64,000 nucleotides of DNA. It comes from Pacificoceanicola sp049803835 (GTDB lineage Bacteria > Pseudomonadota > Alphaproteobacteria > Rhodobacterales > Rhodobacteraceae). A program made the position numbers and the translations under genes. The stretch covers positions 1 to 64,000 of the forward strand of contig NZ_JBNAGK010000018.1 in assembly GCF_049803835.1 (NCBI RefSeq), written 5' to 3'. Below the pieces are notes generated by a model. The model saw nothing but the letters and a program-made list of their open reading frames with translations. It did not search any database and was not told where the DNA came from. Below are positions 41,369-51,250 of this stretch, piece after piece; within the stretch, counting starts at the first letter, position 1; each line of letters opens with the position of its first letter.

Positions 41369-43767
41369 TGGACCGGCTGGTCAGCCTGCATGACCTGATG
41401 GACCGCCTGTTCGGAGGTCTGCTGACACGGGTGCAGGGCTGGCTGGCGCTGGCGGTGCTGGTCATCAGCTTGGCGGTTCTCGGTCTCGGGCATCTCGCCG
41501 GGTTGGAGGTTTTCGTGCGGGGTTGGCCGGGCATGCCGGCGATGGTGCCGGAGACGGCCATCGGCCTCGCGGCACTCTCCCTTGGAGTGATTCTCTGCCT
41601 GAAATTGTCTGAAAATCAGGCGCGACTTCCGGTCTTGTCGATCAGCCTCGGGGTGATCGTCTTTTCGGTGCTGAAACTGTGGGGGACGCTGCGCACGCTG
41701 GCGACGCTCGATCTTTCAGCGGACCACGTCGCCATCGGAACCGCCCTGTGTTTCCTGCTGAGTGCCCTTGCGCTTCTGAGCAGCATCGTGCGCGACACCA
41801 TTCTCGCCCGGTTGGTGCGGTTGTCGGCGGCGACCGTGTCGATGACGCTCTGCCTGTCCAACCTGGCGCTGCTGATCACGGGAACGCCGGTGATCTGGCG
41901 CGATGCGGTGCTGGCGGGGATGTCGCTTTACACCGCGCTCTGCTTTGTCCTGCTCAACATCACGTTCCTGCTCGACCTCGTGCAGCGTCCGGCCCCCGAG
42001 GCGGATCGGGCGCCGCGCGGTCCCTTGGCCTATGTCATCGTGCCGATGGCCGTGGCGCTGCCGTTCGGGCTCATCGCCATTCTCATCTCGCAACTGGGGG
42101 CCAACAGCGAGGTGCAGCGGCAATCCACCAGTTTCCTGATCTTTGCCTTTGCACTCGGGCTGGTGGTTCTGAATGCCACTCTGGCGTTCCGGCGCTGGAT
42201 GCTGGAACAGCTGCGCGTGCGCGAGAAGGCGCGGCTCGACGCGGTCATTGACGCCATCGGCACCGCGCTCTTCGTGGAGACCGACAAGGTGTCGCCGATG
42301 GTCATGAATGCCACGGCGCGCAGGATGGTCGGCCCGGAGATCAGCGCCAAGGCGTGGCTGGAGACCGCGGCCTTCCACGCCCCGCACAGCCGCGCTCCGT
42401 TGACCGGGGGGGCGCATCCCTTGGCGCAGCTGCAGCGCAGCGAGCCTGGGCGGGAGGTGCACGCGGCCTGGCTCGATCCCTCCGGCAGCGAGCGCTACCT
42501 GCGGTTCTCGCAGCGCGTGATCGCCTTGTCGCCGGACACCCCCGCGCTGCGGCTGATCGAGGTGCAGGATCAGACCGAAAGCTGGCGCACGCGCGAGATC
42601 CAGTCGCGCAGCGAACGCATTTCGGAAATCGGCGAGTTGGCCAGCGGTCTGGCGCACGAAATGCAGAACATCTTCGGGGTCGTCCGCCTTGCCAGCGACC
42701 TCGGCAAGATGCTCGAGTCGTCCGAGACGGTGCGCGAACAGTTCGTCACGATCAGTCGCGGCTGCGACCGTGGCACGCGGATGACCGAACAACTCCTGCG
42801 CCTCAGCCGGACGAAAACCGAGGTAACGATGTCCGTCGACCTGTGCGAGACCGTCTCGGGGCTGGTCGATGTCGGACGCGCCAACCTGCCGGAGAAGATG
42901 ACGCTCACCGCGGATCTGCCGGAGGGGCCGCTCTGGGTCCGATGCAACGTCTCGGCGCTGACCGCGGTCGGCATGGAGGCGATCCTGAACGCCCGCAATG
43001 CCATGCTCGACGCCGGGCAGGAGACCGGGCGGATCACCATTGCGGTCGAACGCGGGCACCTGGGCGAGGATTTCGGGCTGGTCCCCAGTTTCGACCTGTG
43101 TTTTCGCGATACCGGCCCGGGGATGGGTCCGGAGGTGCTGAGGCAGGCAACACAGCCGTATTACACGACGCGCCGCGCCGCCGGGGGCAGCGGGCTGGGG
43201 CTCTCGGTTGCCAGCCAGTTCGCGCTGCGCAGCGGCGGGAGGCTGGTGCTCGACTCGCGGCCCGGCGAGGGCACGGAAGTGCGTCTTTGCCTGCCGGTCG
43301 CCGACCCGGAGACCGTGCCGCCGGGCAGCGCAAGTCCCGTCGCACCGGAATCCGCTGATGCCGCCACCGCACCGGCTCCGGCGGATCTGACCGGGCTGCG
43401 CATCCTGATGGCGGGCGATCCCGAGGCCACGCCCGAGGACCTGCCGGTCCGGCTGGAGATGCTCGGCGCGGACATCACGGTCAGCCATACGCTGTCCGAG
43501 ACCATTGCCCGCATTGAAACCGCCCGGCCGTTCGACGTGGCCGTCATTGACGCGCAACTCTGGGGCGGGGCGACCGCGCAACCGAGCATTCTGGCCATGG
43601 CCATCGAGCAGTTCGGGCCGAAAGGCATCATCCATCTGATCCCCTCGGGCTGGGTCGGGCAACGCTCGGGACCGGAGACGGGATTGACCGTCTACCAGCC
43701 CGCCCGGCTCGATATCCTGGTGAACGCCATCCTGATCGCCGCCCGGCACAGGCCGACCGCCCGCTGA
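41365..43767 (+). CDS. Hybrid sensor histidine kinase
   Basis: An 800-residue membrane kinase. About eight hydrophobic segments occupy the first 290 residues (MASE-like input domain), followed by a PAS-like region (about 290-410) and a kinase core: H-box with His431 (ELASGLAHEMQNIFG), N-box (EAILNARNAM), G1 (FRDTGPGM), and G2 (GGSGLGLS). A C-terminal receiver-like domain (about 685-795) retains an Asp in VAVIDAQLW but lacks the conserved Lys (YQPARL replaces the usual KP motif), so phosphotransfer through it may be altered. It is translationally coupled to the response regulator. Confidence 0.9.
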   Translation: MMDRLVSLHDLMDRLFGGLLTRVQGWLALAVLVISLAVLGLGHLAGLEVFVRGWPGMPAMVPETAIGLAALSLGVILCLKLSENQARLPVLSISLGVIVFSVLKLWGTLRTLATLDLSADHVAIGTALCFLLSALALLSSIVRDTILARLVRLSAATVSMTLCLSNLALLITGTPVIWRDAVLAGMSLYTALCFVLLNITFLLDLVQRPAPEADRAPRGPLAYVIVPMAVALPFGLIAILISQLGANSEVQRQSTSFLIFAFALGLVVLNATLAFRRWMLEQLRVREKARLDAVIDAIGTALFVETDKVSPMVMNATARRMVGPEISAKAWLETAAFHAPHSRAPLTGGAHPLAQLQRSEPGREVHAAWLDPSGSERYLRFSQRVIALSPDTPALRLIEVQDQTESWRTREIQSRSERISEIGELASGLAHEMQNIFGVVRLASDLGKMLESSETVREQFVTISRGCDRGTRMTEQLLRLSRTKTEVTMSVDLCETVSGLVDVGRANLPEKMTLTADLPEGPLWVRCNVSALTAVGMEAILNARNAMLDAGQETGRITIAVERGHLGEDFGLVPSFDLCFRDTGPGMGPEVLRQATQPYYTTRRAAGGSGLGLSVASQFALRSGGRLVLDSRPGEGTEVRLCLPVADPETVPPGSASPVAPESADAATAPAPADLTGLRILMAGDPEATPEDLPVRLEMLGADITVSHTLSETIARIETARPFDVAVIDAQLWGGATAQPSILAMAIEQFGPKGIIHLIPSGWVGQRSGPETGLTVYQPARLDILVNAILIAARHRPTAR

Positions 43768-43940
43768 GGCACGCGGGAGCGGCAAGGGGCCAATCCTGCC
43801 GTCGGCGCGGTTGACGCAGGGCGGGCGCCGCGTTCCTTGCGAGAATTTCCGGAATTCCGTGCCTGACTTGATCCGCGTCAAGGCGTGACATTCAAATTGC
43901 CGCATGCAAGGGGCATGGACCAGCCATTGCCCCGGAGGAC

Positions 43941-44921
43941 ATGCGCGTGACAAACCCTGGAAAACTTCTGCGCCTCGTGCTGGGCGCGGTGCTCATAGCG
44001 ACGGCGGCGCGGGCCGAGACACTGCGCGTGGCGCCGAGCCGCCTCGTTGAATGGAAATCTGTCTATGGGCAGGTGGAGACCCGCAACCGGGTTCCGGCGC
44101 GGGCGCGGATCGGCGGGACCGTGGTTGATCTCGATGTCAGCGAGGGCGATGCGGTCACTGCCGGGCAGCGGATTGCGCGGGTCGTGGACGACAAGCTGGA
44201 TTTCCAGCTGGCCTCGCTCGACGCGCGGCTGGAGGCGGCGACGGCGCAGCTGGAGACCGCCACGGCGGATCTGGACCGCGGCGAGGAACTGATCAAACGC
44301 GGCGTCATCACCGCGCAGCGGCTGGAGCAGCTCCAGACGGCGGTGGACGTGATCCAGGGCGAGATCCGCAGCCTCGGTTCGGAACGGCTGGTGATCGAGC
44401 AGCAGGTGGCCGAGGGGGAAATCCTGTCGCCGGAGGCGGGCGTGGTGCTGACCGTGCCGATCTCGCGCGGCTCCGTCGTGGCCCCGGGCGAGGCGGCGGC
44501 GGTGATCGCTGGCGGTGGCGTATTCCTGCGGCTTTCGGTGCCAGAGCGACATGCCGGTGATCTGGTCGAAGGGGCAGAGATCGAGATCGGCTCGTCGGCG
44601 GGCCAGACCGGCACACTGGTCAAGCTCTATCCGCAGATCGAAGGCGGGCGGTTGCAGGCGGATGTGGAGGTGGGCGGGCTTGACCCGCGTTTCGTCGGGC
44701 GGCGGATGCCGGTTCGGCTGCCGGTGGGGGAGCGGGAGGCCTTGCTGGTGCCGGAAGCGGCGCTTGAAAGGCATGGCGGGCTCGATTTCCTGACCATCGC
44801 CGAGGAGGGGGCCGAACGCAGGCGCGCCGTGGTGCCGGGGGGCACGGTATCGCGCGAGGGCGAGGCATGGGTGGAAATTCTGACCGGGCTCGCGGCGGGC
44901 GAAAGCGTGGTGCTGAAATGA
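43941..44921 (+). CDS. RND efflux periplasmic adaptor
   Basis: A 326-residue membrane-fusion protein with a signal peptide (LLRLVLGAVLIATAARAE). It has the barrel-sandwich biotinyl-lipoyl halves (RIGGTVVDLDVSEGDAVTAGQ and GEILSPEAGVVLTVPISRGS) around a coiled-coil hairpin (about 90-150), then the beta-barrel and membrane-proximal domains. It links the RND pump to an outer-membrane channel; no TolC-type gene is in the window. The stop overlaps the pump start by ATGA. Confidence 0.93.
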   Translation: MRVTNPGKLLRLVLGAVLIATAARAETLRVAPSRLVEWKSVYGQVETRNRVPARARIGGTVVDLDVSEGDAVTAGQRIARVVDDKLDFQLASLDARLEAATAQLETATADLDRGEELIKRGVITAQRLEQLQTAVDVIQGEIRSLGSERLVIEQQVAEGEILSPEAGVVLTVPISRGSVVAPGEAAAVIAGGGVFLRLSVPERHAGDLVEGAEIEIGSSAGQTGTLVKLYPQIEGGRLQADVEVGGLDPRFVGRRMPVRLPVGEREALLVPEAALERHGGLDFLTIAEEGAERRRAVVPGGTVSREGEAWVEILTGLAAGESVVLK

Positions 44922-47900
44922 CGGACCGGACCTCCGGCACAGGCACGCTCGGCATCGCCGGACGCCTGACCCGCGCCTTCATCGCGTCGCCCCTGACGCC
45001 GCTGTTCCTGCTGGCGTCGCTCGCCGTGGGGCTGATCGCCCTGTCGAGCCTGCCGCGTGAGGAAGAGCCGCAAATCTCCGTGCCGCTGGTGGACATCCGC
45101 GTGATGGCCGACGGGCTGGCCGCGGAGGACGCGGTGAAGCTGATTACCGAGCCGCTGGAAACCATCGTCAAGGGCATCGACCAGGTCGAGCATGTCTATT
45201 CCGACACCCGCGACGACCGTGTGATGGTCACGGCGCGGTTCGTCGTCGGCGTGCCTGCGGAGATGGCGATCCTGCGGGTGCGGGACAAGCTGCTGGCCAA
45301 TCTCGACCGGATTCCGGTGGGAATCCCGGAGCCGCTGGTGGTCGGGCGCGGGATCAATGACGTGGCCATCGTTTCCCTGACCTTCTCGCCGGTCGAGGGC
45401 GAGGACGCGGTGACAGCCGCCGACCTGACGCGCATCGCCCGCGAAGTGCGGGTGGAGCTGGCGAAGATCGACGATGTGGGTCTGACCTATATCGTGGGCG
45501 AGACCGACGAGGCGCTGCGCATCGCGCCCGATCCGGAGCGGCTGGCGCTCTACGGGGTGACGCTGCAACAGCTTGCGGCCAAGATCTCCGGCGCAAACAC
45601 CGCCGCGCCCGCCGGGCAGCTGCGCGACGGAGGCGAGCAGATCGGCCTTGTCATCGGCAAGACCCTTTCGACGCCGGAGGAGATCGCCAACCTCGAACTG
45701 ACCACCCGCGACGGGCGCACGGTCTATGTCCGGGACGTGGCGGATGTTGCCTTTGTCTCCGATCTCGACGAGCACACCGTCGCCACATGGCAGCGCGGCC
45801 CGGAGGGGGACGTCACCCGCCGACCCGCCGTGACGCTCTCGCTGGCGAAGCGGGCAGGGGCGAATGCGGTGACCGTCGCCGAGGAGATCCTGCACCGGGT
45901 CGAGGGGATGGAAGGCGGCTTGATCCCCGACAGTGTCGAGATCGAAATCACCCGCGATTACGGCGAGACCGCCGACGAGAAGGCCAACGAACTGCTGTTC
46001 CACCTTGCCCTTGCCACGGTCTCCATCGTGGCGCTGGTGCTGCTGGCCATCGGCTGGCGCGAGGCCATCGTGGTGGCCGTGGTGATCCCGGTGACGATCC
46101 TGCTGACGCTCTTTGCCGCCTATATCATGGGCTACACGCTCAACCGCGTGTCGCTCTTTGCGTTGATCTTTTCCATCGGCATCCTTGTCGACGACGCCAT
46201 CGTGGTGATCGAGAACATTGCCCGGCACTGGGCCGGGAAGATCGGCGGGCGCGATACGCAGGACGCGGCGGTGGCGGCGGTGGCGGAGGTCGGCAACCCG
46301 ACCATCGTGGCGACGCTGACCGTGGTGGTGGCGCTGCTGCCGATGCTCTTCGTTTCCGGGCTGATGGGGCCTTACATGTCGCCGATCCCGGCCAATGCCT
46401 CGGCGGCGATGATTTTTTCCTTCTTCGTCGCGGTGATGATCACGCCGTGGCTGATGAACAGGATCGCGGGCCGGGCCTATGCCGCCCACGGCGGCCATGC
46501 GGACCACGCGCAGGGCGGGGCCCTTGGCCGGGCCTATGCGGCGATCGCGCGGCCCTTGCTCCGGACCAAGACCGGCAGTTTCCTGTTCCTTGTCATCGTC
46601 GTGGTGCTGTCCTTTGGCTCGCTCGGGGCGCTGTATACCCGTGACGTCACGGTGAAGCTGCTGCCGTTCGACAACAAGTCGGAGCTTGCCATCGTCATCG
46701 ACCTGCCCGAAGGCGCCTCGACCGAGGCGACGGATGCAGTGGCCAGCGCGGCGGCGCATGTGGCGCTGGAGCTGCCCGAAGTGCTCTCGGCGCAGAGCTA
46801 CGCGGGCACGCCCGCCGCCTTCAACTTCAACGGCCTCGTTCGGCACTACTTCCTGCGCCAAAGCCCGGAGATGGGTGAGGTGCAGCTGAACCTTGCCGCC
46901 AAGGGCGCGCGGGAGCGGACGAGCCATGAGATTGCGCTGGACCTGCGGGCGCGGCTGGCCGGGCTGGACCTGCCGGACGGCGCGGTGGTCAAGGTGGTCG
47001 AGCCGCCCCCCGGCCCGCCGGTGATCTCGACCCTGCTGGCGGAGGTCTATGGCCCGGATCAGCCCACCCGGATCGAGACCGCGACACGGGTGCGGCAGGC
47101 GTTCGAGGCGGTACCGTTCATCGTCGACGTGGACGATAACCTTGGTGAGCGGCCGCGCAGGCTGCGGGCGCAGCTCAATGTGAGCGACTTGGACTTCTAC
47201 AAGGTGCAGGAGGCTGACGCGCTCGACACCCTGCGATTGCTGAACAGCACCACGACGGTCGGCTATTCGCATCGCGGCGAGGGGCGGCGACCGATCCCCA
47301 TCGTTCTGGCGCGGGCAAAGGCGGACCGGACCATGGACGAACGCGCTCTGGCGATCCCGGTGCCCGCAAACGCCATTCCCGGCGCACGCGGCGTGGTGGA
47401 ACTCGGCGATGTCATCTCGATCACCGAGGAACGCGCTTCCTTCCCGATCTTCCGGCACAATGGCTATGACGTGGTCATGGTCACGGGAGAATTGGCGGGC
47501 GTCTTCGAGGCGCCGCTTTACGGGATGCTGGCGGTGGCGGATGTGCTCGATGGCATGGACTGGACCGACGGCGAAAAGCCTGTGATCCGCATGAACGGTC
47601 AGCCGGAAGAGACCGATCATCCGGTGCTCCTCTGGGATGGCGAGTGGGAGGTCACGTGGGTGACGTTCCGCGACATGGGCGCGGCCTTCGGCGTGGCGCT
47701 TCTGGGGATCTATATCCTTGTCGTGGCGCAGTTCGGCAGCTTCCGCCTGCCGCTGGTGATCCTGACGCCGGTGCCACTGACCTTCCTCGGCAACATGGCC
47801 GGGCACTGGCTCTTCGGAGCGCCGTTCTCCGCCACCTCGATGATCGGCTTCATCGCGTTGGCGGGGATCATCGTGCGCAACTCTATCCTGCTGGTGGATT

Positions 47901-48136
47901 TCATCCGCCATGCGGACCCGGAGGGCAAGGTCACGGTCGACGTGCTGATCGAGGCGGGGGCGACCCGGTTCAAGCCGATCCTGCTGACCGCACTGGCGGC
48001 GATGATCGGGGCGGTGGTGATCCTGACCGACCCGATCTTCCAGGGTCTGGCGATCTCGCTGCTGTTTGGTCTGATCTCCTCCACGGCGCTGACCGTGCTG
48101 GTGATCCCGGCGATATACCGTCTTGCGAAGACCTGA
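44918..48136 (+). CDS. RND efflux pump permease
   Basis: A 1072-residue inner-membrane proton-driven exporter with twelve membrane helices and two large periplasmic loops. The proton-relay aspartates are in SIGILVDDAIVVIEN (TM4). Further family motifs are PREEEPQISVP at the N terminus and LAGIIVRNSILLVDFIRHA near the C terminus. It is of the HAE1/heavy-metal-like group with relatively short docking loops. Substrate cannot be told from sequence. Transcribed with the adaptor upstream; ATG 44918 is chosen because of the overlap with the adaptor stop. Confidence 0.94.
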   Translation: MTDRTSGTGTLGIAGRLTRAFIASPLTPLFLLASLAVGLIALSSLPREEEPQISVPLVDIRVMADGLAAEDAVKLITEPLETIVKGIDQVEHVYSDTRDDRVMVTARFVVGVPAEMAILRVRDKLLANLDRIPVGIPEPLVVGRGINDVAIVSLTFSPVEGEDAVTAADLTRIAREVRVELAKIDDVGLTYIVGETDEALRIAPDPERLALYGVTLQQLAAKISGANTAAPAGQLRDGGEQIGLVIGKTLSTPEEIANLELTTRDGRTVYVRDVADVAFVSDLDEHTVATWQRGPEGDVTRRPAVTLSLAKRAGANAVTVAEEILHRVEGMEGGLIPDSVEIEITRDYGETADEKANELLFHLALATVSIVALVLLAIGWREAIVVAVVIPVTILLTLFAAYIMGYTLNRVSLFALIFSIGILVDDAIVVIENIARHWAGKIGGRDTQDAAVAAVAEVGNPTIVATLTVVVALLPMLFVSGLMGPYMSPIPANASAAMIFSFFVAVMITPWLMNRIAGRAYAAHGGHADHAQGGALGRAYAAIARPLLRTKTGSFLFLVIVVVLSFGSLGALYTRDVTVKLLPFDNKSELAIVIDLPEGASTEATDAVASAAAHVALELPEVLSAQSYAGTPAAFNFNGLVRHYFLRQSPEMGEVQLNLAAKGARERTSHEIALDLRARLAGLDLPDGAVVKVVEPPPGPPVISTLLAEVYGPDQPTRIETATRVRQAFEAVPFIVDVDDNLGERPRRLRAQLNVSDLDFYKVQEADALDTLRLLNSTTTVGYSHRGEGRRPIPIVLARAKADRTMDERALAIPVPANAIPGARGVVELGDVISITEERASFPIFRHNGYDVVMVTGELAGVFEAPLYGMLAVADVLDGMDWTDGEKPVIRMNGQPEETDHPVLLWDGEWEVTWVTFRDMGAAFGVALLGIYILVVAQFGSFRLPLVILTPVPLTFLGNMAGHWLFGAPFSATSMIGFIALAGIIVRNSILLVDFIRHADPEGKVTVDVLIEAGATRFKPILLTALAAMIGAVVILTDPIFQGLAISLLFGLISSTALTVLVIPAIYRLAKT

Positions 48137-48288
48137 AAGAGCGGGGCGGGCGCACCTGCGTCCGTCTCGCGCCGTTCCGGGGATGGTTCCTCGGCGTGCC
48201 GGTGCCGACCGGGATGGTTCCGGATTGTGCAGAGCGGCAAAAGCCGCCAAACAGGGGAAAACACCAACCACAAAAAGGGGCAGGCATC

Positions 48289-48594
48289 ATGAAAACCACA
48301 TATCTTGCCGCGCTGAGTGCGCTTCTGCTCGTTGCGGGCTGTGGCAACACGGTCGGCAACACGATCGGCAGCGTGACAGGTAGCCGCACCACGGTGCACA
48401 GGGTCGGGCCGGACGATCTGCTCAAGCTGCGGAGCGGACCGGGGCTGGAATACAAGGTGGTGCTCGGACTGCCGGATGGCACCGCTCTGCTGCGCCGCGA
48501 GTGCGTGACGGAACTCGGCCAGCAGTGGTGCCGGGTCTCGCTGGCGGATGCCGCGGGTGTGTCCGGCTACGTCTCCGCCGACTACCTGCGGTAG
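48289..48594 (+). CDS. Small SH3-domain lipoprotein
   Basis: A 101-residue protein with a lipobox (LLLVAGC, lipidated at Cys18) and a bacterial SH3 domain (KLRSGPGLEYKVVLGLPDGT, ending SGYVSADYLR). SH3b domains bind peptidoglycan or other envelope proteins. It is 152 bp downstream of the RND pump, perhaps on the same transcript, but no functional link is evident. ATG 48289 follows AGGGGCAGGC; the upstream frame to 47644 overlaps the pump and is spurious. Confidence 0.88.
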   Translation: MKTTYLAALSALLLVAGCGNTVGNTIGSVTGSRTTVHRVGPDDLLKLRSGPGLEYKVVLGLPDGTALLRRECVTELGQQWCRVSLADAAGVSGYVSADYLR

Positions 48595-48740
48595 ATGTGA
48601 TTTCTCAATACGGCGTTCGTTCGGTTCATCCCTGCATGGCTGAGGTTGGTAACGACTCAAGCCCATCAGGGAGAACCGAATGAGCGCGCATCAGAATGCC
48701 CGATCCTCGGTACGGTGTCCCCTTGGGCCGGGGGCACGCG

Positions 48741-49640
48741 TCAGGCCTGTGCCGGGCTGGCAACCAGCAGCACCTCGAAGGTGACGAGGACCGGCCCCTG
48801 TCCGCGCGCCAGATCGCCCGCATGGAGATGGCCCACCGGATCGACGCAGGCGAGGGGCAGGGCCCTGCAGATCCCGTCTTCGATCCGGCAGCCATCGAGC
48901 AGCAGGACCTCGGACAACGGCGTCCGCATGGGCGGCGCATCGGTGAAGCCGGCGCCGATGAGGCTGCCGAGACCGTGGATCGTGGCGTCGGCGAAGCCGG
49001 CCCCGGCGCAGGCGGTTTCCAGTGCCGGGCGCAGGTCCTCATGCGGTCGGATGGTGAGCAAGGCGGCATTGGGCGCCGATTGCCAGGGCCGGGGCTCGGG
49101 ACGGAACAGCGGGAAGTTGGTCTCCGGGTCCGTCGCAACAGCCATCCGTGCGCCGGTCAGCAGCCAGAGCGAGACGGTGCACTCCTCCGCCAGCGTGCAG
49201 TGATCGTTGAGCAGGTGGCCCATGGCGGGGGCGTCCTCGGTCCACTTCGCATGGGTGTGCAGGAACCATGCGCCGTCCTTCATACCCACCGAAGCGGTGG
49301 CGCGGTCCAGCGTGATGCCGCCGGTGCGGTGGGTCTCGCTATACCAGGCCGCATGGGCGTCATCCGCGGGACCATCGGGCATGACGTAGTGCATCTGTGC
49401 GAGCCGGAGCCCGTCGAGGATCGCACAGGCGCCGTCCGCGCCTTCGGCGTCCACCGCCTGCGCCACCGCATCGAGCAGCGTCATGCCTTTGGGCAGCGTC
49501 GCCCTGGCATGGCGGGCATGACAGGGCACAAGCGTCTGCCGCGCCGCCTGCACCGGGCCGGGATGGGTTACCCAGTCGTGGCTGTCTCCCTCGGGCATCG
49601 GCGTGGCATCGGCGCGGCGCGGGGCAGGGATCGGACGCAT
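48741..49640 (-). CDS. PPC/DUF296-domain protein
   Basis: A 299-residue protein that appears to hold two PPC-like (DUF296) halves. The motifs WFLHTHAKWTEDAPAMGHLLND and GHLHAGDLARGQGPVLVTFEV resemble the His-rich metal site and GHV-loop of PPC domains. Its catalytic role is unknown. It is the distal gene of the leftward IclR operon (stop of the ligase lies 2 bp upstream of its ATG). Family assignment is moderate because I rely on motif similarity only. Confidence 0.6.
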   Translation of the reverse strand: MRPIPAPRRADATPMPEGDSHDWVTHPGPVQAARQTLVPCHARHARATLPKGMTLLDAVAQAVDAEGADGACAILDGLRLAQMHYVMPDGPADDAHAAWYSETHRTGGITLDRATASVGMKDGAWFLHTHAKWTEDAPAMGHLLNDHCTLAEECTVSLWLLTGARMAVATDPETNFPLFRPEPRPWQSAPNAALLTIRPHEDLRPALETACAGAGFADATIHGLGSLIGAGFTDAPPMRTPLSEVLLLDGCRIEDGICRALPLACVDPVGHLHAGDLARGQGPVLVTFEVLLVASPAQA

Positions 49641-49642
49641 GG

Positions 49643-51250
49643 TCAGGCGCTCCGGGGGGCGGCAGGCGCCGGCATCAAACCCCGCGCGGTCAGTTCCTCG
49701 CGCACCAGCTTCTTGGTGATCTTGCCGTAGGCGGTCTTCGGCATCTCATCGAGGAAAACATAGTACCTCGGTGCCTTGTACTTCGCCACCCGCCCGTCGA
49801 GCCAGGCCCGCAGCGCACCCTCTTCGATCCGCGCCCCGGTCTTGGGCACGCAGACACACAGGCCGACCTCGCCCCAGCGCTCATCCGGTACGCCGAGGAT
49901 GGCGACCTCGCTGACACCGTCGACGGTGAGCAAGATCTCTTCGATCTCGCGTGGATAGACGTTGGAGCCGCCGGAGATGTACATGTCCGACGAACGCCCG
50001 GTGATGTAGAGATAGCCCTGCGCATCCAAATGCCCCAGATCGCCGGTGCGGAACCAGCCGTCCCGGAACGCCTTGGCATTGGCGCCGTCGTCGTCGAGAT
50101 AGCCGGGAAAGACCGAAGGGCCGATAACGCAGATCTCGCCGGTCTCGCCCGGGGCCAGAACCGTCCCGTGGTCGTCCTGGATGGTGACTTGCAGGCCGGT
50201 GCGCTCCACGCCGCAGGTGCCGGGGCGGGCCTCCGGGCTGTCCTCCAGAAAATGATCCTCGGGTCGCATCACGGTGATCGCGCCGGTCACCTCGCCAAGC
50301 CCGTAATATTGCACCAGCACGGGTCCAAGCGCCTGCAAGGCCCGTTTCTGGTCGGCGCGGTACATTGGAGCGCCCGCGTAGATGACGTGGCGCAGGGTGG
50401 AATGGTCGAAGCGGTCGACGGCAGGGTCCTCCACCAGCATCTTCACGATGGTCGGCACGGTGAACATGTTGCTCACACCCCAATCCTGAACCATCTGCCA
50501 GGCCTGCGCGGGATCGAAACGGCCCTGCGGCAGGATCACGCTTTTCGCACCCGCTGCGATCTGCGCCATCGCATGCGCCGCCGCACCGTGGCTCAGCGGT
50601 GCGACCACGAGCGAGGCATCGCGCGAGGACAGCCCCGGCATCAGGTCGTTCATGTGGTTGAGGATGGTGAAGGTCATCTGGCCATGGGTCAGCACGACTG
50701 CCTTGGGCCGCCCCGTAGAGCCGGAGGTGAAGAACAGCCAGCAGGGTTCATCCCGCGTGACCTCCTCGTTGGGGTAGCCCGTGCCGAGGTGGCGGGCGAT
50801 CAGGTCCTCGTATCGGTGCGCCTCGGGCAGGGTGCCAATGGCGACGATGTGGTCGACAAGCGATGCGCAGGCCTGCGCGTGGCCGGGGAAGGCCTCCTCG
50901 ACGATCAGCACCTTCGCGCGGGACTTCTCGCACTGGTAGGCGACCTCGTCCGTACCCTGCCGGAAGTTGGCGGGGGCCCAGACCAGACCGGCCCGGAAGA
51001 CCGCCATCATCACTTCCAGCATCTGGTTGTTGTTGGCGGACTGCACGAGCACAGTGTCGCCCTTCGCCAGCCCCAGATCGTGGCGCAGCGCAAACGCCAG
51101 CGCACTGACCCGGGCGTCGAACTCTGCCCAGGTCCAGGTTTGCCCGTCATAGACGGTGGCGACGGCCCCCGGCTGCCTGCGGGCCTGTTTGGTCAGGAAA
51201 TAGGCGATGTTCGGCACACGGGTGCTGCTGGGCCAGGGCGCAACGCTCAT
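49643..51250 (-). CDS. AMP-dependent acyl-CoA synthetase/ligase
   Basis: A 535-residue adenylate-forming ligase that activates a carboxylic acid to its CoA thioester. The P-loop is LFFTSGSTGRPKAVV, followed by YYGLGEVTG and the GWFRTGDLGHLDAQGYLYI hinge, with the catalytic Lys in YGKITKKL. The length and order are classical. Its start overlaps the stop of the thiolase gene by ATGA. Substrate is probably the carboxylate taken up by the divergent TRAP transporter or one produced by the dehydrogenases; unproven. Confidence 0.93.
   Translation of the reverse strand: MSVAPWPSSTRVPNIAYFLTKQARRQPGAVATVYDGQTWTWAEFDARVSALAFALRHDLGLAKGDTVLVQSANNNQMLEVMMAVFRAGLVWAPANFRQGTDEVAYQCEKSRAKVLIVEEAFPGHAQACASLVDHIVAIGTLPEAHRYEDLIARHLGTGYPNEEVTRDEPCWLFFTSGSTGRPKAVVLTHGQMTFTILNHMNDLMPGLSSRDASLVVAPLSHGAAAHAMAQIAAGAKSVILPQGRFDPAQAWQMVQDWGVSNMFTVPTIVKMLVEDPAVDRFDHSTLRHVIYAGAPMYRADQKRALQALGPVLVQYYGLGEVTGAITVMRPEDHFLEDSPEARPGTCGVERTGLQVTIQDDHGTVLAPGETGEICVIGPSVFPGYLDDDGANAKAFRDGWFRTGDLGHLDAQGYLYITGRSSDMYISGGSNVYPREIEEILLTVDGVSEVAILGVPDERWGEVGLCVCVPKTGARIEEGALRAWLDGRVAKYKAPRYYVFLDEMPKTAYGKITKKLVREELTARGLMPAPAAPRSA

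Noticed and set aside
41716..43953. A 745-codon minus-strand frame under the hybrid kinase.
   Set aside because: The histidine kinase on the other strand has intact H, N and G boxes; the minus frame has shadow composition.
44627..48271. A 1214-codon open frame on the minus strand opposite the RND pump.
   Set aside because: It is the antisense shadow of a high-GC gene: Arg/His/Asp-rich low-information sequence, no domain, no ribosome site; the plus-strand pump and adaptor have full family motifs.
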